Shown in pieces: positions 8,767-16,804 of a DNA stretch of 64,000 nucleotides. The notes beneath the pieces are model-generated. The model was not told where the DNA came from, did not search any database, and saw only the letters and a program-made list of their open reading frames with translations. Positions within the stretch are counted from its first letter, which is position 1. Each line of letters begins with the position of its first letter. Origin of the DNA: RGIG5579 sp045602025 (GTDB lineage: Bacteria; Bacillota; Clostridia; Oscillospirales; SIG627); contig JAZSAT010000004.1 of the NCBI GenBank assembly GCA_045602025.1, forward strand, positions 1 to 64,000, given 5' to 3'. Position numbers and translations under genes: made by a program.

Positions 8767-10707
8767 TTAGTCCTCCAGATCCTCAAAGGAGATCACATGA
8801 GGCTTTTCTTCCTTGGGCTCTTCCTTTTCCCCGACGATCTTCATATCTTCATCTCCAAGGGCGACCTTCACATCTTCGTCTTCCGTTTCGCTAACGATCT
8901 TCATATCCTCATCCGGATCGTTCTCTTCTTTTACAAGGTTTTCAATGCTTCCGGAAAATGCGCGGGTCTGCATCCCCTCTTCGTCCACCTTTTTGGGCGG
9001 AATGGGAGGAAGGGAATTTAAGTGCTCGGCAATGCGTTTTGCCTTCTCTTTTTCTTCGGTGATCTTGGGATCGGGAGCTTTCTTTTTCTCGTCTTTCTTT
9101 CCGGTCTCTTCCTCTTTGCTCTTTTTCTTCTGAATTACAACCGTGGTAATGATGGCTGCTACCGCGCCCAAAGAGATCACAATGATCAAAATCCAGATCC
9201 AAAGAGAAGCGCCTTTTTCTTTTTTCTCGTCCTTCTTATCGGCGGAATCCTTTTCGGAAGCGATCACATCCCCTTCAAAGAGAGCAATGGCACCAAGATC
9301 CTCCGCTTCTACGGTAATATAGGTAACGGCCGATGTTTCGGTCACCTTGGTGTCAAGGCTTGTTACAGAAGAAGACAGAAGCCCTGCCGTAATGGTTTCG
9401 GGATCAAATTTTCCCTCTTCCTTTGCAAGGGGGATCTGAATGCGAAGGGAGGCTCTGCTTAAAAGCTCGAGCTTTTTGCCCGATTGATCTACAAGCTCTA
9501 CCTTAAAGCCCTTGATCATCTTACCAAGGCTCGCTTCCAATTCTTCCTTTTCCTCGGCAGAAAGAAGAGAAAGGGACAGAATTGCTCCCTCGGGGATAGA
9601 GCCCTTGGGTGCGCTGATGCGGATCTTGGCTCCGTCTTTTCCGGAAATATAGCTGCGGTCTGCAATATCCTTCACCTGAACAAAAGGAAGCTTGCCCACA
9701 TCAATAACGGTAAGAGTACCTTGCTCCACGCGGATCTCATAGTTTTCCGCAACCTCGTCGGGAAAGCTGAGGGTACCGATGAGAATGGAGTATTTTCCTA
9801 CTTCCTCACCCTCCAGTCTTTCGATCTTACCGGTCAATTCATCGTAGATCTCACCCAAAACCTCATAGGTAAATTCGGGATCGGGCTCGAATACATTTTT
9901 CTCCGCATCGTGGATCTCGATCGTAACCACATGGGGATCGATGGTGATCTTCTGAGATGCGCTCTTGGTGGTTTTTGTGCCCACAGAGGTGCCTACCGTA
10001 AGGGAGGCAGATACCTGAACATAGTATTCACCGGAATCGGAAACATTTTTCAGTGCAAGCTTTTCGCCTGTTTTTCCTTCCAGAAGCTTGTCATCCCGAT
10101 ACCAACTGAAGCTATATTCCACGCCCTCGGTCTTTTCCACCATAGCAGTAAGGACTGTTTCTTTTCCGTCGTACTCTTTTTTCTTATCTCCCTCTACCGT
10201 GAGAGAGACCTTGGGAGTATAATCGCCGGGGGTCGCAACAAAATCACAGAAGAAAACGATCTTTTCTCCCTCATTTTCCTTATGCTTTGCCACGGTAGAA
10301 TTTACAATAAAATGAGTCTCTCCGTCCTTCACCAAGGGTGCCTCTCCGTCAAACTCAAGGGTGATGAAAATACGGTATGTACGGCCGGCAACAAATTTAT
10401 CGTCGGAAGTAAGCTTCACATCCTCATGGTCGGCTTCCACCCAGTAGGCATCCAGCCCCTGAAAGGGCATTTCCTTCGGAGTTCCCGAGCCTTCCAGCAC
10501 ACGGACCTTAACATTAAGTGCATCTCCCGGCTTTCTATCTACCTTTTTTCCGGCAACGGGCAAGGGAAGTCCTGTGACATCTACGCTGAGAGCTACCGTC
10601 TCCTTTGTTTCATTCTGCTCAGCACCTGTTTCGGCGGATACGCCGATGGCAAGGGAGAAGAGAAGCAAAAGTGTCAAAGAAAAGCAAAGAATTTTTTTCA
10701 TTTTCAT
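8767..10707 (-). CDS. Type I membrane surface protein with Ig-like and MBG domains and an acidic cytoplasmic tail
   Basis: This 646-residue protein has a signal peptide (about residues 1-25, LLLLFSLAIGVSA). An Ig-like segment at about 180-260 reads YSFSWYRDDKLLEGKTGEKL ... SDSGEYYVQV. An MBG-like domain at about 265-350 ends GTLTVIDVG. A single membrane helix lies near 500-525 (WIWILIIVISLGAVAAIITT), followed by a Lys/Glu-rich cytoplasmic tail with two DEDMKIV copies. The family is not one I can name. Type I topology with a long tail suggests an envelope anchor or sensor. It lies between greA and a HAD phosphatase gene. Confidence 0.75.
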   Translation of the reverse strand: MKMKKILCFSLTLLLLFSLAIGVSAETGAEQNETKETVALSVDVTGLPLPVAGKKVDRKPGDALNVKVRVLEGSGTPKEMPFQGLDAYWVEADHEDVKLTSDDKFVAGRTYRIFITLEFDGEAPLVKDGETHFIVNSTVAKHKENEGEKIVFFCDFVATPGDYTPKVSLTVEGDKKKEYDGKETVLTAMVEKTEGVEYSFSWYRDDKLLEGKTGEKLALKNVSDSGEYYVQVSASLTVGTSVGTKTTKSASQKITIDPHVVTIEIHDAEKNVFEPDPEFTYEVLGEIYDELTGKIERLEGEEVGKYSILIGTLSFPDEVAENYEIRVEQGTLTVIDVGKLPFVQVKDIADRSYISGKDGAKIRISAPKGSIPEGAILSLSLLSAEEKEELEASLGKMIKGFKVELVDQSGKKLELLSRASLRIQIPLAKEEGKFDPETITAGLLSSSVTSLDTKVTETSAVTYITVEAEDLGAIALFEGDVIASEKDSADKKDEKKEKGASLWIWILIIVISLGAVAAIITTVVIQKKKSKEEETGKKDEKKKAPDPKITEEKEKAKRIAEHLNSLPPIPPKKVDEEGMQTRAFSGSIENLVKEENDPDEDMKIVSETEDEDVKVALGDEDMKIVGEKEEPKEEKPHVISFEDLED

Positions 10708-10716
10708 TTCTCCTTT

Positions 10717-11217
10717 TCAGTAAGAGGTAATGGGAAGGGTCGGATCGTCTTCCCCTTTTTCGATCTTTCGGATCACAGCAAAGTAGGAATAGCTTGGAGT
10801 AGGAGAGATCCGAATGCGGTCTCCCACCTTTTTCCCTAAAATCACCTGTCCCAAGGGGGATTCCTTGGAAACACACCCCTCCAAAACATTTTCTCTTAAT
10901 GTAGTAACAATGCGGTAGGTTTCCTCCACATCGTCTTCTTCTATATAAAGAGTGACTTTATCAAAAAGCCCCACCTCATCACCTGAGGAGCAGTCCTCAA
11001 TGATCTTTGCGGTGGCGATCATATTCTGCAGGTAGCGAATGCGGGAATCGTTTTTCCCCTTCTCGCGCTTTGCGGTGCGGTATTCATCGTTTTCGGAAAG
11101 ATCCCCAAGCTCCCGCGCTTGCTGAACATCTGCCCGAAGCTGCGGGCGCAAGGAGATGCGGTAATCGATCTCCTCCTGCATTTTTTGGATATCCACTTTT
11201 GTCAGTTCGTCGTACAT
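10717..11217 (-). CDS. greA: GreA/GreB-family transcription elongation factor
   Basis: This 166-residue Gre factor stimulates RNA cleavage by backtracked RNA polymerase. The N-terminal coiled coil includes ELGDLSENDEYRTAKREKGK, where the acidic tip D/E residues coordinate the catalytic Mg, and the FKBP-like C-terminal domain includes SPLGQVILGKKVGDRI. The ATG at 11217 is preferred over 11265 because AAAGG lies 6 bp upstream and it falls 1 bp after the rsmF stop, whereas 11265 would overlap rsmF by 47 bp. The C-terminus is somewhat divergent, so a greA-like paralogue is possible. Confidence 0.82.
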   Translation of the reverse strand: MYDELTKVDIQKMQEEIDYRISLRPQLRADVQQARELGDLSENDEYRTAKREKGKNDSRIRYLQNMIATAKIIEDCSSGDEVGLFDKVTLYIEEDDVEETYRIVTTLRENVLEGCVSKESPLGQVILGKKVGDRIRISPTPSYSYFAVIRKIEKGEDDPTLPITSY

Positions 11218-11218
11218 A

Positions 11219-12562
11219 TTAAACCTTTCTGAGCCCCTTGGGATATAGATTTTTCCCACGGCCACCCGATGCTTTCACACCGCCGAGAGGAATTTTTCCT
11301 GCAAAGAGCGTACCGTACCCCTTGCCCTCCAGGGGAATCTCCTCCCCTCTCAGATAATCCTCCACCCGAGGGTCGGTAACAGAGATCACAAAGCGGTTTT
11401 TCATTTCTTCCCCGAACGCACGGAAAAAGCGGTGGTGAGGAACAAGCCTCCCCTTTTGCACCGTGCCCAAAAGCACACCGGGGGAAGAAAAGAGCTCCTT
11501 GTCAAAGGGCATCCTTGGTACAAGATATGCATCATCCCCGCGGAAATAGATTTCTTCCTCAGGGAAAATGGCAAGCTGCTCCTTCAAAAAAGCCTCTGCC
11601 GTTTCCATTCTCCCACCCTTCTTTTTCGGCTTTTCCTTTTTCTTTTTTGCCTGAATGGGAAAAGCCTTTTCCCCTTCTTTTCTCAAAATGGCAAGAAACT
11701 GTCCCTCTCCGGGGAAAACATGGGGGTAAAAGCGAAGGGTCATCGAAAGATCTCCTTCCCTTCCCAAGGCCATCACCTCTTTCCCGGGGGAAACAAGGGA
11801 AAATTCGGGATGCTCCGCTAAAAAGCAGGTGATGTTTTCTTCATTTTCTTCTTTCGACCAGGTACAAGTAGAATAAAGGATCCTTCCGCCGGGGCAAACT
11901 GCCCTTGCGGCACTTTCCAGAATCCCTTTTTGAATTTCGGCAAGGGTTCGGATCTTCTCCTCGCTCCAATCCTCCGCCGCACCCTCGTTTTTGCGCATCA
12001 TACCTTCGCCGGAGCAAGGCACATCTGCGATCACAAGATCAAAGGAGGATGTAAAAGAGGCGGGCAAATCCCTTGCGTCAAAGCCTGTAACAAGAGCTCT
12101 TTTTTCTCCCAGACGCTCTATGTTTTGCATCAGAACTCTTCTACGGGGAAACGAGGGCTCGTTACAAATAAGGATCCCGTCTTCTGCCAGAACACTTTCC
12201 GCCGCTTGCAGACTTTTTCCGCCGGGAGAAGCGCAAAGATCAAGAATGCGCTCCGCCTTCTCTTTGCCGAGAGCAGCCACGGGTGCCATCGCCGCAGGCT
12301 CCTGTACATAGATCCCGCCTGCGTGATGCAAGAAGTGATTTCCGATGCCTTCCAGATCAAAATAGTAAGACAAAGAGCAAAAGGGGATCCTTTCCTTCAC
12401 ACAGTCGCCAAGAAGAGAAAAAACATCCTCCTCCGACAGCATGCGGGAATTTGCGCGAAAAGACCGCTTGGGCTCTTCTTCAAGGCTTTTAAAAAAAAGA
12501 GGTGCTTCGGGGCCGAGTTCTCTTTCCATACGGTCACAAAATGCCTTTGGCAGTGCCATCAA
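11219..12562 (-). CDS. rsmF: 16S rRNA cytosine-C5 methyltransferase, RsmF-like (NOL1/NOP2/sun)
   Basis: This 447-residue SAM-dependent RNA m5C methyltransferase has the SAM motif LDLCASPGGKS, motif IV DVPCSGEGMMRKN with the release Cys, and the catalytic Cys in YSTCTWSKEENEE. The C-terminal part (after a Lys-rich linker near 315-330) matches the RsmF/YebU PUA-like extension, including FRAFGEEM-type residues. It heads the operon rsmF-greA-surface protein-HAD. TTGTTT and TATAGT 17 bp apart upstream may be the promoter. Confidence 0.88.
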   Translation of the reverse strand: MMALPKAFCDRMERELGPEAPLFFKSLEEEPKRSFRANSRMLSEEDVFSLLGDCVKERIPFCSLSYYFDLEGIGNHFLHHAGGIYVQEPAAMAPVAALGKEKAERILDLCASPGGKSLQAAESVLAEDGILICNEPSFPRRRVLMQNIERLGEKRALVTGFDARDLPASFTSSFDLVIADVPCSGEGMMRKNEGAAEDWSEEKIRTLAEIQKGILESAARAVCPGGRILYSTCTWSKEENEENITCFLAEHPEFSLVSPGKEVMALGREGDLSMTLRFYPHVFPGEGQFLAILRKEGEKAFPIQAKKKKEKPKKKGGRMETAEAFLKEQLAIFPEEEIYFRGDDAYLVPRMPFDKELFSSPGVLLGTVQKGRLVPHHRFFRAFGEEMKNRFVISVTDPRVEDYLRGEEIPLEGKGYGTLFAGKIPLGGVKASGGRGKNLYPKGLRKV

Positions 12563-12650
12563 ACCCCTCCCTCTCTTTTTTCCTAAACTATATCACAGAA
12601 TATAGAAAAAAACAATGAAAAAATAGTTACAATTTTATGAGTGAAAACCC

Positions 12651-13346
12651 TCAGTCCTTCAAAACACGAAGAAGAAGCTCTGCGCCGCGGGATGCGGCCT
12701 TATCTGCAAAAAGGGCGTAGTCCATCTCGTTTTTCCCCGAAAAGGAATCGGAAATGGCGCGGATACAGGCAAAAGGCACCTCATTTACATAAGCCACCTG
12801 CGCGATGGCAGCCCCTTCCATTTCACAGGCAATGGGGGAAAAGGTCTCTATGATCCTTTCCTTCTGCTCTTTTTTGGCAATAAACTGATCTCCCGAGGCA
12901 ATGCGTCCGGGGATCGCAGTCACGGAAAGCTCCTTTGCGGCCGAAAGGATCTCCTCTCTCAAAACTTTATCCGCAGGGATGGAAACGATGTTGATCCCCG
13001 AGATCAGTCCCACAGGATCCCCAAGAGGGGAGGTGTCCATGTCGTGCTGTACCAGATCCTCCGCCACCGCAACATCTAAAATATCAAGGCTTTCGCTGAG
13101 AGACCCTGCCACACCGGAATTGATGATGCAGTCAGGCTTAAAGATAAGGATCATAGTCTGGGCACACATAGCGGCAAACACCTTGCCGATGCCGCAAACG
13201 GAAAGGACAACTTCCTTATCTCCGATCCTACCGGTGAAAAAGGTCATATTTCCCACCTTTTCTTCTTTCTTTTCCTGAAACGCCGAGAGAAGATTTTTCG
13301 CTTCCGTTTCCATGGCACAGATCATGCCGATCTTTTTATACTTCAT
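12651..13346 (-). CDS. mtnN: 5'-methylthioadenosine/S-adenosylhomocysteine nucleosidase
   Basis: This 231-residue enzyme cleaves SAH and MTA to adenine plus ribosyl compounds. The start MKYKKIGMICAMETEAKNLL has the conserved GxICAMxxE. VINSGVAGSL-like (IINSGVAGS), ASGDQFI, CEMEGAAIAQV (substrate-binding Met and Glu) and AIRAISDS (catalytic Asp) are all present. The start overlaps the luxS end by 11 bp. The pair converts SAH to homocysteine and DPD/AI-2 in the activated methyl cycle. Confidence 0.94.
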   Translation of the reverse strand: MKYKKIGMICAMETEAKNLLSAFQEKKEEKVGNMTFFTGRIGDKEVVLSVCGIGKVFAAMCAQTMILIFKPDCIINSGVAGSLSESLDILDVAVAEDLVQHDMDTSPLGDPVGLISGINIVSIPADKVLREEILSAAKELSVTAIPGRIASGDQFIAKKEQKERIIETFSPIACEMEGAAIAQVAYVNEVPFACIRAISDSFSGKNEMDYALFADKAASRGAELLLRVLKD

Positions 13347-13791
13347 ACTGAAAATCGATCTCTCTTTCCTTTAAAATTTCAAGATATTTTTTGCATTCCT
13401 TTTTGCCTTCCTCTAAGGAAAGATTGCGGAAATTGCCGCATTCCTCTTCCTTTTCTCCGGGCATGGGCCCCTCATAAACGAGGATCTCCTCCAAAACACG
13501 GAAGATCTCCTCCTTCACAGTCTCGGGTGCAAGGTCTCTTGTGATCAGATAAAACCCTGTCTGACAGCCCATAGGACCAAAATACAAAATATTTTCGCTA
13601 AAAGGACCGTTCCGCACGAAGGTGGCAAACAAATGCTCCACCGAGTGCATGGCAAGATTGGAAAGATAATCCCCGCCGTTGGGCTTTCTGCACCGAAGGT
13701 CAAAGGTGGTAGCATCTCCGTCTTTTCTGGAAATATAAAGACCTGGCAAAAGCTTTTTGTGGTCTACGGTAAAGCTCTGTATTTTTTTCAT
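13336..13791 (-). CDS. luxS: S-ribosylhomocysteine lyase (AI-2 synthase)
   Basis: This 151-residue LuxS has metal ligands in HSVEHLFATF (HxxEH) and a Cys later in the Fe/Zn site; catalytic Cys and basic residues lie in FDLRCRKPNGG, and GPMGCQTGFYL is conserved. The product is homocysteine plus DPD, the AI-2 precursor. The ATG at 13791 (MKKIQSFTVDH) is chosen because AAAGGA lies 8 bp upstream and it matches the usual LuxS N-terminus. The ATG at 13800 has no room for a ribosome site. It is coupled to the upstream pseudouridine synthase gene and overlaps mtnN. Confidence 0.95.
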   Translation of the reverse strand: MKKIQSFTVDHKKLLPGLYISRKDGDATTFDLRCRKPNGGDYLSNLAMHSVEHLFATFVRNGPFSENILYFGPMGCQTGFYLITRDLAPETVKEEIFRVLEEILVYEGPMPGEKEEECGNFRNLSLEEGKKECKKYLEILKEREIDFQYEV

Positions 13792-13796
13792 TTTTC

Positions 13797-14735
13797 TCAT
13801 CCTTTATTGTATAAACTGATGTTTTCGACATCGATCTTCTCGCCGAATGCAGAAAGAAGTGCCTTTTCAAAATCCTCGTGCAAGGGCGCAGTCACAGAGA
13901 TCTCTTCTCCCTTTATGGGGTGAGGAAAGGTCAGCCTCAGCGCGTGAAGCCCTTGCCGTGAAATGATTTCAGATTCCCTTCCGTAAAGGGTATCCCCCGC
14001 CAGAGGAAAACCGATGGCGGAAAAATGGGCGCGGAGCTGATGGGTCCGCCCTGTAATGGGGCTTGCCAAAAAGAGATGATAAGTCCCGCGGCTTTTTAAA
14101 AGGACAAAACGGGTCAGAGCCGTCTCCCCTTCCTTTTCCGTACCGTCGGCAGGAAAGCAAACACGCTTGATATAGCTTTCCTCGTCCCGCTTGATGCAAA
14201 GATCAATTTCTCCTTTTTCGGGAGGTACCTTTTCGCTTTCGCAAAGAACAAGGTACTCCTTTTTGATCTTGTGATCACGGATCAGGTGAAAAAACTTGCC
14301 GCCCACTACACGGGTCTTCGCGCTGATCACCACACCGCTGGTATCCTTATCCAGCCTTCCGGCTGCGCGGAACACCATAGGGTATCTGTGGTAGAGAATG
14401 CGCCCTGCAAGGGTGTCATCCTGAAGCTTTTTGGACGGGTGTACCGCCATGCCCGCAGGCTTGTTCACCGCGATCAGATCCTCATCCTCAAAAAGAATGT
14501 CAATAGGGCCACAGCTTTCCTGAATACGGGGAGAAGGGGCAGTGTCCTCGGTCAGAAGGGAAAGCAGGTCCCCTTCCTGAAGAACATAGCGCACGGTCCT
14601 GTGCTCACCGTTTACCGTAATGCCCATCTCTTTTGTCTTAAGGCTCGTTACGGCAGCGCGGGAAAAGCGGAGCCTGTCAAGCAGAACCTTCTTAATGGTA
14701 AGCCCTGCAAAATCACGACCTACAGAAATCTCCAT
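13797..14735 (-). CDS. RluA-family pseudouridine synthase (RluD-like)
   Basis: This 312-residue protein has an S4-like N-terminal domain (LDRLRFSRAAVTSLKTKEMG) and an RluA catalytic domain with the invariant Asp in GRLDKDTSGVV, plus HQLRAHF near the C-terminus. It isomerises specific uridines in rRNA. It is the first gene of the operon with luxS and mtnN; its TGA sits at the luxS upstream region. TGGAAA and extended TATACT (agtata at 14771-14776 on the plus strand) 17 bp apart form a candidate promoter. Confidence 0.9.
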   Translation of the reverse strand: MEISVGRDFAGLTIKKVLLDRLRFSRAAVTSLKTKEMGITVNGEHRTVRYVLQEGDLLSLLTEDTAPSPRIQESCGPIDILFEDEDLIAVNKPAGMAVHPSKKLQDDTLAGRILYHRYPMVFRAAGRLDKDTSGVVISAKTRVVGGKFFHLIRDHKIKKEYLVLCESEKVPPEKGEIDLCIKRDEESYIKRVCFPADGTEKEGETALTRFVLLKSRGTYHLFLASPITGRTHQLRAHFSAIGFPLAGDTLYGRESEIISRQGLHALRLTFPHPIKGEEISVTAPLHEDFEKALLSAFGEKIDVENISLYNKG

Positions 14736-14817
14736 CTCTTTCCCCCTTCCCTTTTTTCATCATACATCACAGTATATCACATTTTTTTCTTCATTTCCAT
14801 ACTTTCAAAAAAATCTC

Positions 14818-14846
14818 TTGACAAAGCACAAAAGTTGTGCTATCAT
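14818..14846 (+). promoter_or_regulatory. tRNA-Lys promoter with a palindrome in the spacer
   Basis: TTGACA (14818-14823), exactly 17 bp, TATCAT (14841-14846). The spacer is nearly filled by GCACAAAAGTTGTGC (14826-14840), a perfect inverted repeat with a 3-bp centre that looks like a repressor site. Confidence 0.8.
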
Positions 14847-14871
14847 AAGAGGCACGCTTGAGAGAGCGTAT

Positions 14872-14947
14872 GATTCATTAGCTCAGCCGGTAGAGCACTT
14901 GACTTTTAATCAAGGGGTCCGGAGTTCGAATCTCCGATGAATCACCA
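14872..14947 (+). tRNA. tRNA-Lys (anticodon TTT)
   Basis: The 7-bp acceptor stem GATTCAT/ATGAATC, D-arm GCTC..GAGC, anticodon arm CTTGACTTTTAATCAAG with anticodon TTT, T-arm CGGAGTTCGAATCTCCG and an encoded CCA end are present. It is a single gene with its own promoter and terminator. Confidence 0.97.
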
Positions 14948-14950
14948 AGA

Positions 14951-14986
14951 TACCCGAAACCCTCGTGGTTTCGGGTATTTTCTTTT
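14951..14986 (+). terminator. Terminator of tRNA-Lys
   Basis: An 11-bp stem TACCCGAAACC/GGTTTCGGGTA is followed by TTTTCTTTTG. Confidence 0.9.
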
Positions 14987-15087
14987 GTTTTTACAAAATT
15001 TCTTGAACGCTTGATTTTTGGCATAAAAATTAAAAATCAAGAGGACAGAGCTTTGTCCTTGTATTATAATAGATTTGAAGTGATAGG

Positions 15088-15600
15088 ATGGAAGAAAAAC
15101 AATTGCCGCAGGGAAAACATCCAAGGTTGAAAGATTTTAATTATGATATTTCCGGCGCATATTTTATTACCATTTGTGTACAGGATCGAAGGCCGCTCCT
15201 TTCCCATGTAGGGCGGGGGCTTGCTCCCGCCGATGAACCGAAAATCAATCCAACTCCGTTGGGAAAAATGGTGGAAGAAGAACTTTTATCTTTGAATAAA
15301 AGATTTCCTTTTATCACCGTTGAACAATATGTAATTATGCCCAACCATATCCATGCAATATTGCTTTATGATGAAGATGCGGCGGGAGCAAGCCCCCGCC
15401 CTACCGTAATGGATGTGGTTTGTGCGTTCAAATCCCTTTCTACAAAAAGATGTAAAGAAATAATCCCTATCAAAAAATTATTTCAAACATCCTTTTTTGA
15501 ACATGTGATCCGCGATCGGGAAGATTATCAAAATCACACAAGGTACATCTTCGAAAATCCACTCAAATGGAAAGAGGACGAATTGTATATAGAAACCTAA
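15088..15600 (+). CDS. REP-associated tyrosine transposase (RAYT, IS200-like Y1 family)
   Basis: This 170-residue HUH single-strand transposase has the metal-binding motif NHIH in IMPNHIHAIL and a C-terminal catalytic-Tyr region REDYQNHTRYIFENP. RAYTs are immobile, single-copy relatives of IS200 transposases that process REP hairpins. Two hairpin-forming inverted 24-bp repeats are embedded in the coding sequence (15208-15231 and 15381-15404), adding GRGLAPAD and AGASPRPT to the protein. No ribosome site of quality is seen, but ATAGG precedes the ATG. It has no flanking IS ends. Confidence 0.85.
   Translation: MEEKQLPQGKHPRLKDFNYDISGAYFITICVQDRRPLLSHVGRGLAPADEPKINPTPLGKMVEEELLSLNKRFPFITVEQYVIMPNHIHAILLYDEDAAGASPRPTVMDVVCAFKSLSTKRCKEIIPIKKLFQTSFFEHVIRDREDYQNHTRYIFENPLKWKEDELYIET
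15208..15231 (+). repeat. REP-like hairpin inside the RAYT gene, copy 1
   Basis: It starts with the tetranucleotide GTAG followed by GGCGGGGGC, a short loop and CTCCCGCC. The 24 bp are the exact reverse complement of 15381-15404. GTAG at the foot of a GC-rich hairpin is the described hallmark of REP elements recognised by RAYTs. Confidence 0.8.
15381..15404 (-). repeat. REP-like hairpin inside the RAYT gene, copy 2 (inverted)
   Basis: Exact 24-bp reverse complement of copy 1, ending CTAC on the plus strand (GTAG on the minus strand). It is frame-neutral within the transposase gene. Confidence 0.8.
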
Positions 15601-15604
15601 CAAA

Positions 15605-15633
15605 AAGGAGCACGACTGGAAATCGTGCTCCTT
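15605..15633 (-). terminator. Terminator of the XRE regulator gene
   Basis: 11-bp arms AAGGAGCACGA/TCGTGCTCCTT; on the minus strand the stem is followed by TTTTT. It may also stop RAYT transcription. Confidence 0.75.
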
Positions 15634-15874
15634 ACTTTATTTCTTGTTCTAAATTTGCAAATTCCGGAGAATCAAAAAAATCATTCAGGCTGATCCCCAA
15701 GCCGTCACACAGCATTTTTATGGTAACGATTCCGGGATTTGTGCTTTTGCCGTAAAGAATATTTTTCACCGTCGAGGGCGGCACCGCAGATTCGATGGCA
15801 AGCTTGTGAATGGAAAGCCGCCTTTCCTCCAAAAGAAACAGCAATCGGTTTTTCACAGCGGAATAAGTATCCAT
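15632..15874 (-). CDS. Small XRE-family HTH transcriptional regulator
   Basis: This 80-residue, single-domain protein reads LLEERRLSIHKLAIESAVPP then STVKNILYGKSTNPGIVTI, a classical Cro/C1-type HTH with LCDGLGISLNDFF after it. There is no effector domain. It is divergent from the zinc-ribbon membrane-protein gene across a 187-bp gap with an inverted repeat, so it probably represses its own and/or the neighbour's promoter. Confidence 0.88.
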   Translation of the reverse strand: MDTYSAVKNRLLFLLEERRLSIHKLAIESAVPPSTVKNILYGKSTNPGIVTIKMLCDGLGISLNDFFDSPEFANLEQEIK

Positions 15875-15920
15875 AAAATTTTCTCCTATATTTTCTTATT
15901 AAAATTATAGGATTATTTTC

Positions 15921-15967
15921 TTGACTTTATGGGCTATATATGATACTATTTAGACTATAAATAGCCC
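15921..15967 (+). promoter_or_regulatory. Promoter plus likely XRE operator
   Basis: TTGACT (15921-15926), 17 bp, TACTAT (15944-15949), directed at the zinc-ribbon gene. GGGCTAT (15931-15937) and its inverse ATAGCCC (15961-15967) bracket the -10 box, a typical operator layout for a divergent HTH regulator. Confidence 0.6.
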
Positions 15968-16061
15968 AAAACCTGTTTTTGTTCAAAAATACTTGGGCCA
16001 AGCGGCAAAATCGTTGAAAAACGAAACCTGCCGTAAAAAATTAATAAAAAGGAGAAACATT

Positions 16062-16694
16062 ATGAAAAACACTTTGACCAATTGCAAGGCTTGCGGACAA
16101 GAAATGGCAAAAAATGCAAAATCCTGTCCTCATTGCGGAGCGAAGAACAAAAAACCGATCTTTACCAAATGGTGGTTTTGGGTCATTGTTGTAATGTTTG
16201 TGGCGATCATTGCCGGAGCCGGCAACAGCGGAAGCGACAATAACAGCAACGATAACAATGCAGCAGAAAAAGAATCCGAAAAAGTAAATAACGAGGTAAA
16301 CAACATATCCTCGGTTTTTGACGGTGATTGCGGAATTACCGCTTCTGCAGAAATCGGAAAAAATGTGATTAATTACCCGGAAATCAAAATCACTATGACC
16401 AACACAACCGAAAAAGAAATTGCCGCTGTGCAATTCTATGCTGTTCCCTATGATGTATACGGCGATGAAATCAAAGGATGGACAACGCAGAGCAAACTAT
16501 ACACCGACACACCCATCGCAGCAGGAAAAACCACAAGCATATCTTATCAGTTAATTGAAGATTCGGTAAAAACTGTAAAATTATATGTATACAGTGTCTT
16601 TTTTGCAGACGGTACGGAATGGGGCGACAAAGACGCTACGACTTCAAAAATCCTAAAAGAGGCCCCAACAATCGAAGTAGAAGTAAAATCATAA
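16062..16694 (+). CDS. Zinc-ribbon membrane-anchored protein
   Basis: This 210-residue protein from the ATG at 16062 has AAGGAG 6-8 bp upstream; an earlier in-frame start lacks one. It begins with a zinc ribbon CKACGQEMAKNAKSCPHCG, then a single membrane helix (WWFWVIVVMFVAIIAGAG, about 36-52), an Asn/Ser-rich linker and a beta-rich extracellular domain resembling FxLYD/DUF5780-like modules (EIKITMTNTTEKEIAAVQFY). Function unknown. It is divergent from the XRE regulator. Confidence 0.75.
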   Translation: MKNTLTNCKACGQEMAKNAKSCPHCGAKNKKPIFTKWWFWVIVVMFVAIIAGAGNSGSDNNSNDNNAAEKESEKVNNEVNNISSVFDGDCGITASAEIGKNVINYPEIKITMTNTTEKEIAAVQFYAVPYDVYGDEIKGWTTQSKLYTDTPIAAGKTTSISYQLIEDSVKTVKLYVYSVFFADGTEWGDKDATTSKILKEAPTIEVEVKS

Positions 16695-16722
16695 AAAAGA
16701 GAGGCAATGCCTCTCTTTTTTC
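16693..16722 (+). terminator. Terminator after the zinc-ribbon gene
   Basis: Arms AAAAAAGAGAGGC and GCCTCTCTTTTTT around AAT, immediately after the stop codon. Confidence 0.85.
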
Positions 16723-16744
16723 TTTTTAAAATCCCTGCTTTTAC

Positions 16745-16773
16745 TTGCCAAAGGGAAAAAAAGGGTATATACT
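16745..16773 (+). promoter_or_regulatory. Promoter of the EamA transporter gene
   Basis: TTGCCA (16745-16750), 17 bp, TATACT (16768-16773). GAGGT lies before the ATG at 16805. Confidence 0.75.
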
Positions 16774-16804
16774 GACAAAAGTAAAATAAATTTGAGGTAG
16801 AACA

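Noticed and set aside
9484..10839. 451-codon open frame opposite the Ig/MBG surface protein
   Set aside because: No start signal or domain; the minus-strand protein has a clear signal peptide, membrane helix and operon context.
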